DNA of 64,000 bases from Olivibacter sp036959255 (lineage in GTDB: Bacteria > Bacteroidota > Bacteroidia > Sphingobacteriales > Sphingobacteriaceae), in contig NZ_JAWMTI010000002.1 in the NCBI RefSeq assembly GCF_036959255.1, positions 620,001-684,000 of the forward strand, in the 5' to 3' direction. The translations under genes and the position numbers were made by a program. Positions 9,213-18,218 of this stretch are shown piece after piece (the stretch's first letter is position 1; every line of letters starts with the position of its first letter). Under the pieces are notes generated by a model. It was not told the origin of the DNA. It worked only from the letters and a program-made list of their open reading frames with translations, and searched no databases.

Positions 9213-10370
9213 TTATTTTTCATTCAACCAATCCGGTTTAAAGATCTTCAATACAATATTATAGTTCCAGTCTTTCCCGGAATTTGTCTCAAATAAGCAA
9301 TAAATAGTGCCGTCTTTCCCGATCGCGACATCTGAATAACCTGATGGTCCGGCGTGAATTAGTTTGCTGATAGGCCAAGTGTGCCCCTCATCATAGCTCA
9401 CCTTAGCCGTCAAATTTTTACGTGGATGTTTTGAAATAGCACGGCTATCCGGATTAATGAACAAGATTCCTTCCTTCCTATCCGATAAGCGGATAATGCT
9501 TGCCATGCATATTGGATCGAAAAGTGCCTTATCAAACACCGGTTTTGACCAGCCACTGATACCATCCTGACTATAACTGACTCCGCGCAAATGCTCCTCC
9601 GAGGCATTTCTGATATTAACCATTACCCTTCCGTCCTTTAATTGGATGGCCATGGTTTCACTGGGATTTTTAAACGCTACGCTATTATTCGCGATGATTT
9701 CACCGCGTTTCCATGTCTTTCCAAGATCATCGCTATAAATGGTGGCAATGCATGAGGGAGCATGGCTTCGATGAGGTACTGTTTTAGCAGGGTCGCTCAA
9801 CCACACCGGAACAAGCAATCTACCATTTTTTAATTGTATACTATGTCCCGGTCCGGGAGCGAGCACTTTCCAGTCATAAACTGGCTTAAAATCCTCAAAA
9901 GTTGCTGTAATATCAGCAGCAGGACTCCAAGTTACACCGTCGTCTGTAGAATAAGTATAGTAAGCGCGCGCATAATCCCGTTGATATAAGAGGTGTATGG
10001 TTCCGTTATTGTCTACAATAGGTGTAGGATTACTCGTCGGCCCCCTTTCTTTTGCTGCAATAACAATCGGTGCCTCCCAACTTTTCCCACCATCTCTGCT
10101 TCTACGCATTAACAAATCCATTTCCGACCAATCACTCGCTGTTCCAATCCGACCTTCACAAAAGGCTAGCAAAGTACCTCTTTTACTCATTACCAAGGCC
10201 GGTATACGCGTCGAAGCATAACGCTCATTGGGCTTAAACACCACGCTACTATCCAAAATAGTGAGTTCTCCACCGCGTTGTTTAGCCTTTGCTTCGTATT
10301 GGGTGAACAATAAACCGATCAGTAGACAGACAAAAAAATACCTTAATGCTTTTCGCTTATTTTCAATCAT
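9213..10370 (-). CDS. nanH: Exo-alpha-sialidase (secreted, GH33)
   Basis: A 385-residue sialidase with an N-terminal signal peptide (cleavage near residue 30). The RIP arginine motif is in STRIPAL, and the Asp-boxes of the six-bladed propeller include SRDGGKSW, STDDGVTW, SDDLGKTW and SYDEGHTW. Catalytic residues expected for GH33 are an Asp near FCEGRIGTASDWSEMD and a Glu in KNPSETMA. It releases terminal sialic acid from glycoconjugates. It has no lipobox, unlike the second sialidase of this operon, so it is probably periplasmic or exported by another route. Confidence 0.88.
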   Translation of the reverse strand: MIENKRKALRYFFVCLLIGLLFTQYEAKAKQRGGELTILDSSVVFKPNERYASTRIPALVMSKRGTLLAFCEGRIGTASDWSEMDLLMRRSRDGGKSWEAPIVIAAKERGPTSNPTPIVDNNGTIHLLYQRDYARAYYTYSTDDGVTWSPAADITATFEDFKPVYDWKVLAPGPGHSIQLKNGRLLVPVWLSDPAKTVPHRSHAPSCIATIYSDDLGKTWKRGEIIANNSVAFKNPSETMAIQLKDGRVMVNIRNASEEHLRGVSYSQDGISGWSKPVFDKALFDPICMASIIRLSDRKEGILFINPDSRAISKHPRKNLTAKVSYDEGHTWPISKLIHAGPSGYSDVAIGKDGTIYCLFETNSGKDWNYNIVLKIFKPDWLNEK

Positions 10371-10385
10371 GATTTTACGTTTTCT

Positions 10386-11327
10386 TTATTTATTTCTTCC
10401 TACAAAAACTTCGGGTAAAAGTTCGGCACATTGCTGTCTAACAAGTTGTATCTCTCCTTCCGGAATCCAGTTATATGGCCAGCGTAAGCGTGTACTTATA
10501 CTGGTCCACCCACCTACTGCCGCCATAAATTTATCGACGGCCTGATTGGCATAATCGCGATCTCGAATATAGGGTGCAATACATTGTTGCATAAATTGTT
10601 GGATGCGTGATTGCATTTCAAATGGATCACCGATCCGTTGCACGATGTCATCATACCAATTCTGTGCAAGCCCCGGGTGTAAACAGGCCACATTAGAATA
10701 AGCACCATGAGCTCCGGAGGCAATTCCCGTCGCCAGCTTATGGCCAGGTATAAATATCGAAAATGGAACAGGTAATTCACGCATCGCTTGATACCATTTT
10801 TCGTCCCCTCCTGCCACCTTGCACCCAACTAAAGGGATACCCAGTCGTAGAATTTCAGCAAAATCTTTGGGCAGAAGACACTTTTTTGCATGAGGTGGGT
10901 TATATAAAACCAGCTTAATCGGATCAGCCTCTTCCGCCATTCGTGTTAAAAACGTAATAACTTCAGATGAAGAGGGCACAAACCAATCCGGCAAAATAAC
11001 TTGAATGGCTGATGGTTTTAGCAATTTGGCTCGTTGCAACCTTTCTAAAGATAGCCTTGGACTCATGTGCGAACACCCAATCTGAAAAGGCATCGATGCA
11101 GCATTGCATTTGATGGCAAGCATCTCATGGATACGATCAAACTCATCTTCGCTTTGATTGTAAAATTCACCCGCAGTACCGTTCGAATAAATCCCATTCA
11201 CTCCATATGCTATTAATGTGTCGATTTCATCTTCCAATTGATCATAATTAATACGGTCATCGTCGTTAAGTGGGAGCAACAAAGTTGCCCAATTACCATA
11301 AATCTCATTTGCTCCTAATGGCGTCAT
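10386..11327 (-). CDS. DapA/NanA-family aldolase, second copy in the operon
   Basis: This 313-residue protein belongs to the dihydrodipicolinate synthase/N-acetylneuraminate lyase family. The GTAGE loop (50-54), Tyr142 in LVLYNPP and Schiff-base Lys170 in LVGCKVAG are intact. It lacks the FYYYHIP pattern of the real NanA in the same operon, so its substrate is probably a different 2-keto acid or a sialic acid variant. The ATG at 11327 was chosen; a longer frame from a TTG at 11384 exists but the A-rich stretch before 11327 looks like a genuine start. It lies between two sialidase genes, so it is presumably used on sialoglycan products. Confidence 0.78.
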   Translation of the reverse strand: MTPLGANEIYGNWATLLLPLNDDDRINYDQLEDEIDTLIAYGVNGIYSNGTAGEFYNQSEDEFDRIHEMLAIKCNAASMPFQIGCSHMSPRLSLERLQRAKLLKPSAIQVILPDWFVPSSSEVITFLTRMAEEADPIKLVLYNPPHAKKCLLPKDFAEILRLGIPLVGCKVAGGDEKWYQAMRELPVPFSIFIPGHKLATGIASGAHGAYSNVACLHPGLAQNWYDDIVQRIGDPFEMQSRIQQFMQQCIAPYIRDRDYANQAVDKFMAAVGGWTSISTRLRWPYNWIPEGEIQLVRQQCAELLPEVFVGRNK

Positions 11328-11423
11328 TTTTTTGATTATTAATAACCTTCTGTTTGTGGCCGGAATAATGGTGTTGTTTTCCAATAAGGCCCGGGGTTCA
11401 TAGAGAAAGTTCTATTCCTTCCA

Positions 11424-12686
11424 TCAGGGTTCTGTACGACCATTTAAGATCCAAGCTAGATTGAATTTATTGAATTCAATGGATTTATTGCTATTAGCGG
11501 AATCATGCACATTTTCATTATATTCGATTAAGGCACCAATGCAGTAATCTGAGGTTTTAACCATACTGGAGTAACCCCCGTAAACCACCGTACTCTCCGT
11601 ATAATTGCAATTGCTTCCGCTATAAAGCGCTCTACTTATTGGCCAGCTTTCCCCATCATCATAACTAATCCGAACAGTCATATTACAGCGCTGTCCAGTT
11701 CCATTTGGATTTAAAAAAATAATTCGATTTGGATCATCAACATTATAGCGAAGGATGGAACCTTCACATTTTGGATCCGGAAGCGCCGAAACGGCAGAAA
11801 AAGGTGAAAAATTTCCAGGGATCGTACCAACAGACTTTCTTCTTGTTTTTGAAATATTCCATTCCGTTGTATTAGGACGATCGTTTCGCATTAAATTTCC
11901 ATTCATTAACTCCACCAAGGTGCTTTCATCTGTACCCCCGGGCATAAGTTCATACTGCCAGGTAGCCCCATGGTCGTCACTGTAAATATTTCTTCCATAG
12001 GCCGGAATAATCAATCTACCGGGATGATCATAGGCCGTTCTGATACCGATACCCGGACCCACACAATCCCAAGTGTAATCTGTAGGCGTTAACGTGTTCG
12101 TTCGATCGAGCGGATCAGACCAGGTGGCACCATGATCATCGCTATATGTAGTATGGATTCTTCGATCGCCCCAAGCCTGAAAATCAGACCACTTGGTTTT
12201 GAATTCATCATTCCATTCTAAAAAGAGCCATATTCGACCATTCACCCCTACTGTGGGGTCATAAACGGCTGTCGGATTTCCCCAGGTACCATTTCCTTTT
12301 CCAACAACTTCACCTAATGCCGACCAAGTTGTTCCATTATTGGTCGACCTTTTAAATACAACGTTAATATCACCGTAGTCACTTGGGCTCCAGCGCCTAC
12401 CTTCCGCAAAAGCGACCAAGGTTCCATTTTTCGTTTTGATAATAGATGGGATGCGATACGAGTGATAAATTCCCTCGCTACCTCCATTAAAGACCGTTAC
12501 CCGCGTATTGATCGGGGCAGCTAAGCTTGCTTGCTCAACAAGTGATGTATCTGTGTCTAAGTTTACTTGTTTTTCTTTATCGGCATCCAGTACTTTCGCA
12601 CAACTTAATACCATACATAAAACAAGGCCTAAACCAATATAGCTTAGATTTATTGTTTTAATTCTTCGGATTTTAAGCGTATTCAT
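11424..12686 (-). CDS. Exo-alpha-sialidase lipoprotein (GH33)
   Basis: A 420-residue sialidase with a lipoprotein signal ending in LCMVLSCAK, so it is likely anchored in the outer membrane and possibly surface-exposed. The arginine motif is in YRIPSII, and Asp-boxes SDDHGATW (twice), STNNGTTW and SYDDGESW are visible, with the active-site region AEGRRWSPSDYGD. It is the first gene of the sialic-acid operon, and 96 bp separate it from the next coding start. Two differently located sialidases suggest staged release: one outside the cell and one after import of oligosaccharides. Confidence 0.88.
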   Translation of the reverse strand: MNTLKIRRIKTINLSYIGLGLVLCMVLSCAKVLDADKEKQVNLDTDTSLVEQASLAAPINTRVTVFNGGSEGIYHSYRIPSIIKTKNGTLVAFAEGRRWSPSDYGDINVVFKRSTNNGTTWSALGEVVGKGNGTWGNPTAVYDPTVGVNGRIWLFLEWNDEFKTKWSDFQAWGDRRIHTTYSDDHGATWSDPLDRTNTLTPTDYTWDCVGPGIGIRTAYDHPGRLIIPAYGRNIYSDDHGATWQYELMPGGTDESTLVELMNGNLMRNDRPNTTEWNISKTRRKSVGTIPGNFSPFSAVSALPDPKCEGSILRYNVDDPNRIIFLNPNGTGQRCNMTVRISYDDGESWPISRALYSGSNCNYTESTVVYGGYSSMVKTSDYCIGALIEYNENVHDSANSNKSIEFNKFNLAWILNGRTEP

Positions 12687-12713
12687 CTAGATTTATATTT
12701 GGTTATTAGTACT

Positions 12714-12759
12714 TATGTAGTACATATCAAATGTGAAAACTATTTTAAACATTTCCAAA
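12714..12759 (-). promoter_or_regulatory. Promoter and operator-like palindrome of the sialidase operon
   Basis: On the minus strand, TTTG (12759-12756), 20 nt, then CACATTTG (12735-12728) fits the -33/-7 consensus with one mismatch. Directly downstream, at the expected start site, lies a perfect 13-bp palindrome TATGTA-C-TACATA (12726-12714). A repressor bound here would block initiation. No regulator gene is linked. Confidence 0.4.
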
Positions 12760-12899
12760 TTTTTATTAAAAATAGTTCATCGGGGCATAAAATATTTTAT
12801 CAGTCCAAGCGAAAAAGAGGGTAATTATATGGGGCTTAGTCGGCTGCCGGAGGGTTCAAGAAATGGGATTTGTGATCACGCTTAATACCTAACAAAAAA

Positions 12900-14405
12900 T
12901 TATGACACGGTCCGGTACGAGAAGTTTAATAAATTCAACGTCAGTTGATAAGGTGTTTGCCGCTCCCAGCGGGCAATCATCCAACTGATAAAGCTTATAT
13001 TAAAAATATCTCTATTTTCTTCCACATCCAGCATCGCCAATACGTTGATTTGGAAGGTTTTTTCGAAAGCAATGGAAGGCTTCAACAGATATTTCTCTAT
13101 TAAAGCGACAAAATCAATAACGCGTTTCTCACGGGTAGTAAGCAAATATTTTTTATAACGTCGTTTAAAGCTTGTTAATCGTGATGTGGCTAATTCAATA
13201 TTTTCAAATTGCGCATGGATCAAAATCTCCATTAGATTTTTACGAATCGTCCACAACATACCTAACTTTTTCTCATACCATGCATCGCTGTGCGTAAATT
13301 TCGCCAGATACCGAAGACAGCTCGTATCGTTATCCTGCGCCAGAAACATAGTCAGGCACAGTTGTAAATCATCGATTTCTTCTTGCGCTGTTTTTTTATT
13401 GGTGGAATTGATGGCACGACGCAATAGCTCGATGGCCTGTTCGGATTCACCTGAGTAATAACAGTTCAAGGCAGAAAGTAATTGGTGGCGAAAGAAAAAT
13501 GTTTTATAATATTGTTGGTCTTCTTCCATCAGTTGCATCATTTGCGCCAAATAAGCTTTGCTTGCTGTAAAGGACTTATTTCTAAGATTAAAATTCGCCA
13601 GGTAATAAAGAATAGATAAATGATAAAATCGATGATAAACCGCTGTTGATCCTTGATCTTGAATGAATTGATACCCCTTACGAATATAGGATTCGATAAG
13701 CCGATAGTTCTGATGAATATCGGCATATTCATTGGCAATGAAAAGAATCTGATAAAGTGACTTATAATTCATCAGATCGTGTATGGCAATTTGATACCTC
13801 TTCATGGTTTTTCCGATAAGCATGGTAAGGTCAACCACTTTTCCTTTCAAGTGAATATCCTGAAGCTCTTGTCTTAAAAACGCATAAGCGACATGGAGCT
13901 TTGCCTCACGTTTCAAATGTGTTTGATTGGTTAAAAAACGTGCCGTCAATTCTTCCAAATCCTCAGCGGCATTTAGATGGGCATACTGTAACCGCAACAA
14001 TAAGATTTCGTTCAACAAACTAAATTGTTCTAATCCAATAGCGATCTTCTCTGCTTTTGCCAAACATTTAAAAGCGATTTTTGCCAAATTATTTTCCAGT
14101 AAAAAACGGCTAACAACCAGCAATCTTAACGCCTCATAGGCTTCACTGTTGCTATTTTCAAAGGTCTTTTGAGATAAAAACAACAAAAGGTTATCTTGTA
14201 ACCTTTTTCGTAATGCATGATAAGCATCGTTGTTTTTATTCGAAGAATATATATTTTTAATATATTTTATATCATCAGTTTCTAATAGGTCAAATAGCTG
14301 TATATTTTTTACGTCTTTGCGTTTATTTTTTCGTTGTTGAAATCGCAAAAAATCCTTTTTATCGTTATTATTGAGAAGTTTAATAAGTTCTGAAAGTGTA
14401 TCCAT
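12900..14405 (-). CDS. Helical-repeat protein of unknown function
   Basis: I do not recognise this 501-residue protein. It has no signal peptide or membrane segment and is almost wholly alpha-helical, with TPR-like helical pairs (for example AYEALRLLVVSRFLLENNLA and QLLSALNCYYSGESEQAIEL). The N-terminus is rich in Lys, Asn and Asp. It resembles the long cytoplasmic TPR-type hypothetical proteins widespread in Bacteroidota. It stands alone, with a promoter-like TATATTTG box 22 bp before the start. A protein-protein interaction role is the most that can be inferred. Confidence 0.75.
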   Translation of the reverse strand: MDTLSELIKLLNNNDKKDFLRFQQRKNKRKDVKNIQLFDLLETDDIKYIKNIYSSNKNNDAYHALRKRLQDNLLLFLSQKTFENSNSEAYEALRLLVVSRFLLENNLAKIAFKCLAKAEKIAIGLEQFSLLNEILLLRLQYAHLNAAEDLEELTARFLTNQTHLKREAKLHVAYAFLRQELQDIHLKGKVVDLTMLIGKTMKRYQIAIHDLMNYKSLYQILFIANEYADIHQNYRLIESYIRKGYQFIQDQGSTAVYHRFYHLSILYYLANFNLRNKSFTASKAYLAQMMQLMEEDQQYYKTFFFRHQLLSALNCYYSGESEQAIELLRRAINSTNKKTAQEEIDDLQLCLTMFLAQDNDTSCLRYLAKFTHSDAWYEKKLGMLWTIRKNLMEILIHAQFENIELATSRLTSFKRRYKKYLLTTREKRVIDFVALIEKYLLKPSIAFEKTFQINVLAMLDVEENRDIFNISFISWMIARWERQTPYQLTLNLLNFSYRTVS

Positions 14406-14427
14406 AGAGATCTATTTCGATAAATCA

Positions 14428-14435
14428 CAAATATA
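14428..14435 (-). promoter_or_regulatory. -7 box upstream of the helical-repeat gene
   Basis: TATATTTG on the minus strand is a perfect TAnnTTTG box, 22 bp before the ATG at 14405. No clear TTTG is seen 19-21 nt further up (AATG at best), so it is only a partial promoter match. Confidence 0.35.
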
Positions 14436-14576
14436 AAATAAAAATTTATATCGTCATTTTTAATAAAATTTTGATTTGAAGCGCTAAATTTTACAGTGCA
14501 ATTTTGTCTTCGTTATTAATCATAAAAAGGGCCCGTCAAATTGGGTTTGTAAGTAAAATGCATTAAAAAGAAAAAA

Positions 14577-15044
14577 ATGGAACCGCTAGAAAAAACAAAC
14601 GAAGAAAATTTGTCCAAGACAAAACTCGATGAAAAAGAAAAGAACCCTTTTCAACCAACAGGTGCCTTTATTGGCGCTTCATGGATGGCGCTACTTGCCG
14701 GCACAGTAGGCTATTGTATTGGCCTATGGAATGCGAGCATGGAATTGAATGAAAAGGGCTATTATTTTACTATTCTGCTTTTCGGCCTATTCGCCGTAAT
14801 TTCAGTACAAAAGAGCGTGAGGGATAAAGCCGAAGGATTGGCTGTAACAGAACTATATTATGGTTTGAGCTGGTTCGCAACTATAGCAGCCATCGTGTTA
14901 TTGATCATTGGCTTGTGGAATGCCGATCTCACGTTAAGTGAAAAAGGATTTTATGGAATGTCCTTTGCGCTAAGTGTATTTTCGGCAATTGCTGTTCAAA
15001 AGAATACGCGTGACGCCAAACTATTTGGAGATAAAAACCTATAA
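14577..15044 (+). CDS. yiaA: YiaA/YiaB-type inner membrane protein
   Basis: A 155-residue protein with two copies of the YiaAB two-helix domain: residues about 30-85 (IGASWMALLAGTVGYCIGLW) and about 95-150 (GLSWFATIAAIVLLIIGLWN). In each, the helices are joined by a short loop with LNEKGYY or LSEKGFYG. The N-terminal 25 residues are polar and Lys/Glu rich. The biochemical function of YiaA is unknown; it is linked to envelope stress in other bacteria. It is followed by a strong terminator, so it is separate from the next operon. Confidence 0.88.
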   Translation: MEPLEKTNEENLSKTKLDEKEKNPFQPTGAFIGASWMALLAGTVGYCIGLWNASMELNEKGYYFTILLFGLFAVISVQKSVRDKAEGLAVTELYYGLSWFATIAAIVLLIIGLWNADLTLSEKGFYGMSFALSVFSAIAVQKNTRDAKLFGDKNL

Positions 15045-15052
15045 ATAGCGGT

Positions 15053-15092
15053 AACCTCGCAGCACCTACCAGGTAGGGCTGTGGGGTTTTAA
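15053..15092 (+). terminator. Intrinsic terminator after yiaA
   Basis: A long stem: 11 bp (15053-15063 with 15078-15088, including two G-U pairs), a bulged A at 15064, then a 5-bp CCTAC/GTAGG stem closing a CAG loop, followed by TT. It starts 8 bp after the yiaA stop. Confidence 0.75.
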
Positions 15093-15127
15093 ATCTTCAT
15101 AACTAATAAACTCAAAAATAACCGGAG

Positions 15128-16093
15128 ATGAAAAATATGGAACGTGAAGACATCCATCTTATCAGCAGACACAGTACCCTCTCTCAAAAGGGTATTGCAA
15201 AAGCACTGAGAGAAAAAGTATATCCCACGAGCGAATCATGGTTCAAGTTCCTGAAGCTCTTTTTCTTCGTATTTGGCATTGGCTTTTCCCTATTGGGAAT
15301 CGTTTTCTTTTTTGCCTATAATTGGACAGCACTGCATAAGTTTGTTAAACTGGGCCTGGTAGAGGGACTCATTATCATCACAATGATCATAGCCTTACTT
15401 CCGCAGATCGATAAACGCACCAGAAACTTGATGATAACGGGATGTTCGCTTCTTATTGGTGTCTTGTTTGCCCTGTTTGGACAAATCTATCAAACCGGCG
15501 CAAATGCATATGACTTCTTTTTAGCTTGGACATTGTTTATCACGCTCTGGGTGCTTGTTACAGACTTCTCCCCGCTTTGGCTTCTTTACTTTCTGTTGAT
15601 CAATACAACGCTCATTCTATACCAGCAACAAGTTGCAGCTGATTGGTCCGTCACTTGGCTATTTACGTTGCTATTTTTGATAAATGGCACCGTCCTTATC
15701 ACTTCTACACTCATTCAGCGATTTCGGATCGGTAATTTAAACATCCCGATTTATTTTCTAAACATCATGGCATTAGCAACCGTAACTTTTGCAACGAGTG
15801 GACTCATAGGTTATATTTTTCAATTCGATTGGCGGGAGTCCTCGCTTCTTATACTTAGCTATACACCGGCATTTTTAGGTGGTATTTACTATGGTATAAA
15901 GATCAAAAGTGGTTTTTACCTTTCCGTCCTTCCGTTTAGTCTGATTGTACTGATATCAGCGCTGTTAGTCAAGATTTCGGAGAACGAATGGATGTTTTTA
16001 TTAATCAGCATATTCATCATGGCAAGCGCAACTTTAGTCGTTCGGAATCTCATTCATATGCACAAAGAACAACCGTATGAAAAGCAAAGATAA
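15128..16093 (+). CDS. DUF2157 membrane protein
   Basis: A 321-residue polytopic membrane protein. A cytoplasmic N-terminus of about 40 residues carries the DUF2157 pattern, followed by about nine hydrophobic segments starting at FLKLFFFVFGIGFSLLGIVF. CCGGAG just upstream of ATG 15128 could act as a ribosome site. It is the first member of a three-gene group with a DUF4401 protein and a GDYXXLXY protein that recurs across bacteria; the group's role is unknown. The next gene overlaps its end by 17 bp. Confidence 0.85.
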   Translation: MKNMEREDIHLISRHSTLSQKGIAKALREKVYPTSESWFKFLKLFFFVFGIGFSLLGIVFFFAYNWTALHKFVKLGLVEGLIIITMIIALLPQIDKRTRNLMITGCSLLIGVLFALFGQIYQTGANAYDFFLAWTLFITLWVLVTDFSPLWLLYFLLINTTLILYQQQVAADWSVTWLFTLLFLINGTVLITSTLIQRFRIGNLNIPIYFLNIMALATVTFATSGLIGYIFQFDWRESSLLILSYTPAFLGGIYYGIKIKSGFYLSVLPFSLIVLISALLVKISENEWMFLLISIFIMASATLVVRNLIHMHKEQPYEKQR

Positions 16094-17141
16094 TATAACA
16101 GAAATGATCGATTATTTACGGTCTACCGACAATGGGAATCCGCTATTTGACGAAGATCGTATCATCGCGGCTTATCAAAAGCAGGGTGTACCGCAGACTT
16201 TACCTGTAAAGATGATGGCTATTTTTGGCGGATTATTGACAAGCCTTGCTTTTTCCGGTTTTCTGGTGATCACGGGAATATATCAATCCGTCTATGGCTT
16301 GTTAGGCTTCGGAGTAACTTGTATTATAGCCGCCATTTGGATCAATAACAAATACAACAAGGTTATATTGGATACCTTAAGCATCTCCTCATTTATCATT
16401 GGCTTGATTTTACTCTGGTTTGGCTTGGATCAGCTGGGCGTCCATGAAAATTTACGCTACCTGATCTATAGCATCCTGTCTCTTTGCTCCCTCCTATCGA
16501 CCCGGGGTTATATACTTAATTTCGCAGCGATCTTCATCATGAACGGAAGTATTTTAGCACTTATACTGTCAACGCGATCTTATAGTCTGATGCAAATATA
16601 TGTATCAAGTCTCACGGTATTACTCTACTTTTTTTTGCGTCAAGAAGCGGGTATTATCCATATGAAAAAAACATTTTCAGCGCAATACACCCCAATAAGA
16701 GCAGGTCTTGTCTTCTCTTTTCTATCCGGTTTGGTTTATCTCGGAAAAAGAGGGCTTATTCCCTTATCAATGGGGTATACTTGGGTTACATCCATGCTTA
16801 TTATTACAGCAATTGCATTTTTGATGTCTACGCTCCTACCCATTTTAAAGATTAAGCGTACAATGCACAAAGTTTGCGCGTATACGTTGACCATTGTCAT
16901 CTTGTTACCAACGGTCTCTTCTCCAGCTATATCCGGCGCCGTGCTTTTGATGTTGTTGAGCTTCTTAGTGAACTATCGAACAGGCTTTGTCATCAGTATT
17001 ATTGCATTGGTTTATTTTATTTCACAATATTATTATGATTTGAACCTGACCCTGCTGATTAAATCTGTATTACTCGCTTCATCTGGAATTAGTTTTTTAT
17101 TGATTTATTTCTTTTTCTTAAAAAACATCGATAACAAATGA
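16077..17141 (+). CDS. DUF4401 membrane protein
   Basis: A 354-residue protein with a cytoplasmic N-terminus of about 45 residues and some ten hydrophobic segments. Family-type features are the early PLFDEDRIIAAYQKQGVPQ block and the following membrane region. It overlaps the DUF2157 gene by 17 bp and the next gene by 4 bp (ATGA), so all three are co-translated. Function unknown; the trio is assumed to form one membrane unit. Confidence 0.83.
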   Translation: MKSKDNITEMIDYLRSTDNGNPLFDEDRIIAAYQKQGVPQTLPVKMMAIFGGLLTSLAFSGFLVITGIYQSVYGLLGFGVTCIIAAIWINNKYNKVILDTLSISSFIIGLILLWFGLDQLGVHENLRYLIYSILSLCSLLSTRGYILNFAAIFIMNGSILALILSTRSYSLMQIYVSSLTVLLYFFLRQEAGIIHMKKTFSAQYTPIRAGLVFSFLSGLVYLGKRGLIPLSMGYTWVTSMLIITAIAFLMSTLLPILKIKRTMHKVCAYTLTIVILLPTVSSPAISGAVLLMLLSFLVNYRTGFVISIIALVYFISQYYYDLNLTLLIKSVLLASSGISFLLIYFFFLKNIDNK

Positions 17142-17626
17142 AAAAGTACATCATTCCTATTATTATACTAAACCTGCTACTCGCATTGGTTTACATTAAT
17201 CATTCGGTCATGAAGAAGGAAAAACTGCTAAAGGAGGGAAGACTTGTTTTGTTGGAACTTGCACCTGTAGATCCACGTTCCCTCATGCAGGGTGACTACA
17301 TGGCCTTACGCTATAAAATTTCGAGTAATATACCTGCCGATAGTCTAAAAAGACGCGGCTACTGTGTCGTAACGCTTGACGCAAGAGATATTGTGAAAGA
17401 TGTAAGGTATCAGTCTGAAATCACACCGACAAGGAGCAACGAATACCCAATAGCTTACACACGATCGAATCGATGGAATATAAACATCGGTGCGGAATCC
17501 TTCTTCTTTCAGGAAGGTAAGGCGAAAAAATATGAAAAAGCAAAATACGGTGGTTTGAAAATCGACAAAAATGGAAACAGCTTACTGATTGGACTCTATG
17601 ATGAGAATTTACGAAAAATAGAATAG
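17138..17626 (+). CDS. GDYXXLXY-domain protein
   Basis: A 162-residue protein with one N-terminal membrane anchor (residues 2-22) and a periplasmic domain carrying the family motif GDYMALRY (after LMQG, about residue 51). The start overlaps the DUF4401 stop. These proteins regularly accompany DUF2157/DUF4401 membrane proteins; no activity is established. Confidence 0.87.
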   Translation: MKKYIIPIIILNLLLALVYINHSVMKKEKLLKEGRLVLLELAPVDPRSLMQGDYMALRYKISSNIPADSLKRRGYCVVTLDARDIVKDVRYQSEITPTRSNEYPIAYTRSNRWNINIGAESFFFQEGKAKKYEKAKYGGLKIDKNGNSLLIGLYDENLRKIE

Positions 17627-17658
17627 CTAGCTACAATAAGGAAGATCTTTCCAAAAAA

Positions 17659-18099
17659 TCACTTACTTTCAGCTTCGTATTCCTTTTCATTATCAATATA
17701 TAAAACCGATTCCTTGGCATCAAACTTATATACCTCGTTTTGATAGGTTTCTCCTACATCTTTATTCAACACAATCGTTTTGCTTTCATTTGGCAAAAAC
17801 AATTCAAGTTTTGATCGATCGTCATTAAATAATACAAAAGCACTGATCACAGCTTCTCCTTCTTGGATCTTCAGGGGGTTTAAGCGCTGACCGACATTAA
17901 AAATCTGAACACAGCTCTGTTTGATTTCACTCCAGGTTTCACCGGCAGCAACAAGACAGCCATGGTCATCTTTTTGGCCACCAACTGCCGTGCCCTCTTT
18001 GTTGGTTTGTTCCTCAACATGGCCGGTCGTATTATTTTGTTGGTTATTACATGCAGCTAACATCATGACGGCGAACGAGAATAAGACGAATTTTTTCAT
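17659..18099 (-). CDS. Lipoprotein with conserved Cys-containing motif
   Basis: A 146-residue lipoprotein: the signal peptide ends in MMLAACNNQ (lipidated Cys17), then a Gln/Asn/Thr-rich linker to about residue 42. The folded part begins with DDHGCLVAAGETWSEIKQSC, whose two cysteines may form a disulphide, followed by beta-strand-like segments. I cannot name the family with confidence; similar short lipoproteins with this HGC...GETWSxxxxxC block occur in Bacteroidota and Proteobacteria. It is convergent with the GDYXXLXY gene (32-bp gap) and appears monocistronic. Confidence 0.75.
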   Translation of the reverse strand: MKKFVLFSFAVMMLAACNNQQNNTTGHVEEQTNKEGTAVGGQKDDHGCLVAAGETWSEIKQSCVQIFNVGQRLNPLKIQEGEAVISAFVLFNDDRSKLELFLPNESKTIVLNKDVGETYQNEVYKFDAKESVLYIDNEKEYEAESK

Positions 18100-18218
18100 A
18101 TTCTAAAATAATTAAATTTCATAAAATATCAATACTGTTCGGTTAAATTTTCAACAGGCCTAAAAAGCCTGATTGTTTTTTTTGAGCGATGTTTTTCTGC
18201 CCGGGGCCGATAACATGG

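Noticed and set aside
18155..18184. CAGGC/GCCTG hairpin with a T-run on the + strand
   Set aside because: The T-run is on the strand where no gene ends; the leftward lipoprotein and transposase genes give it no clear client, so it was not listed as a terminator.
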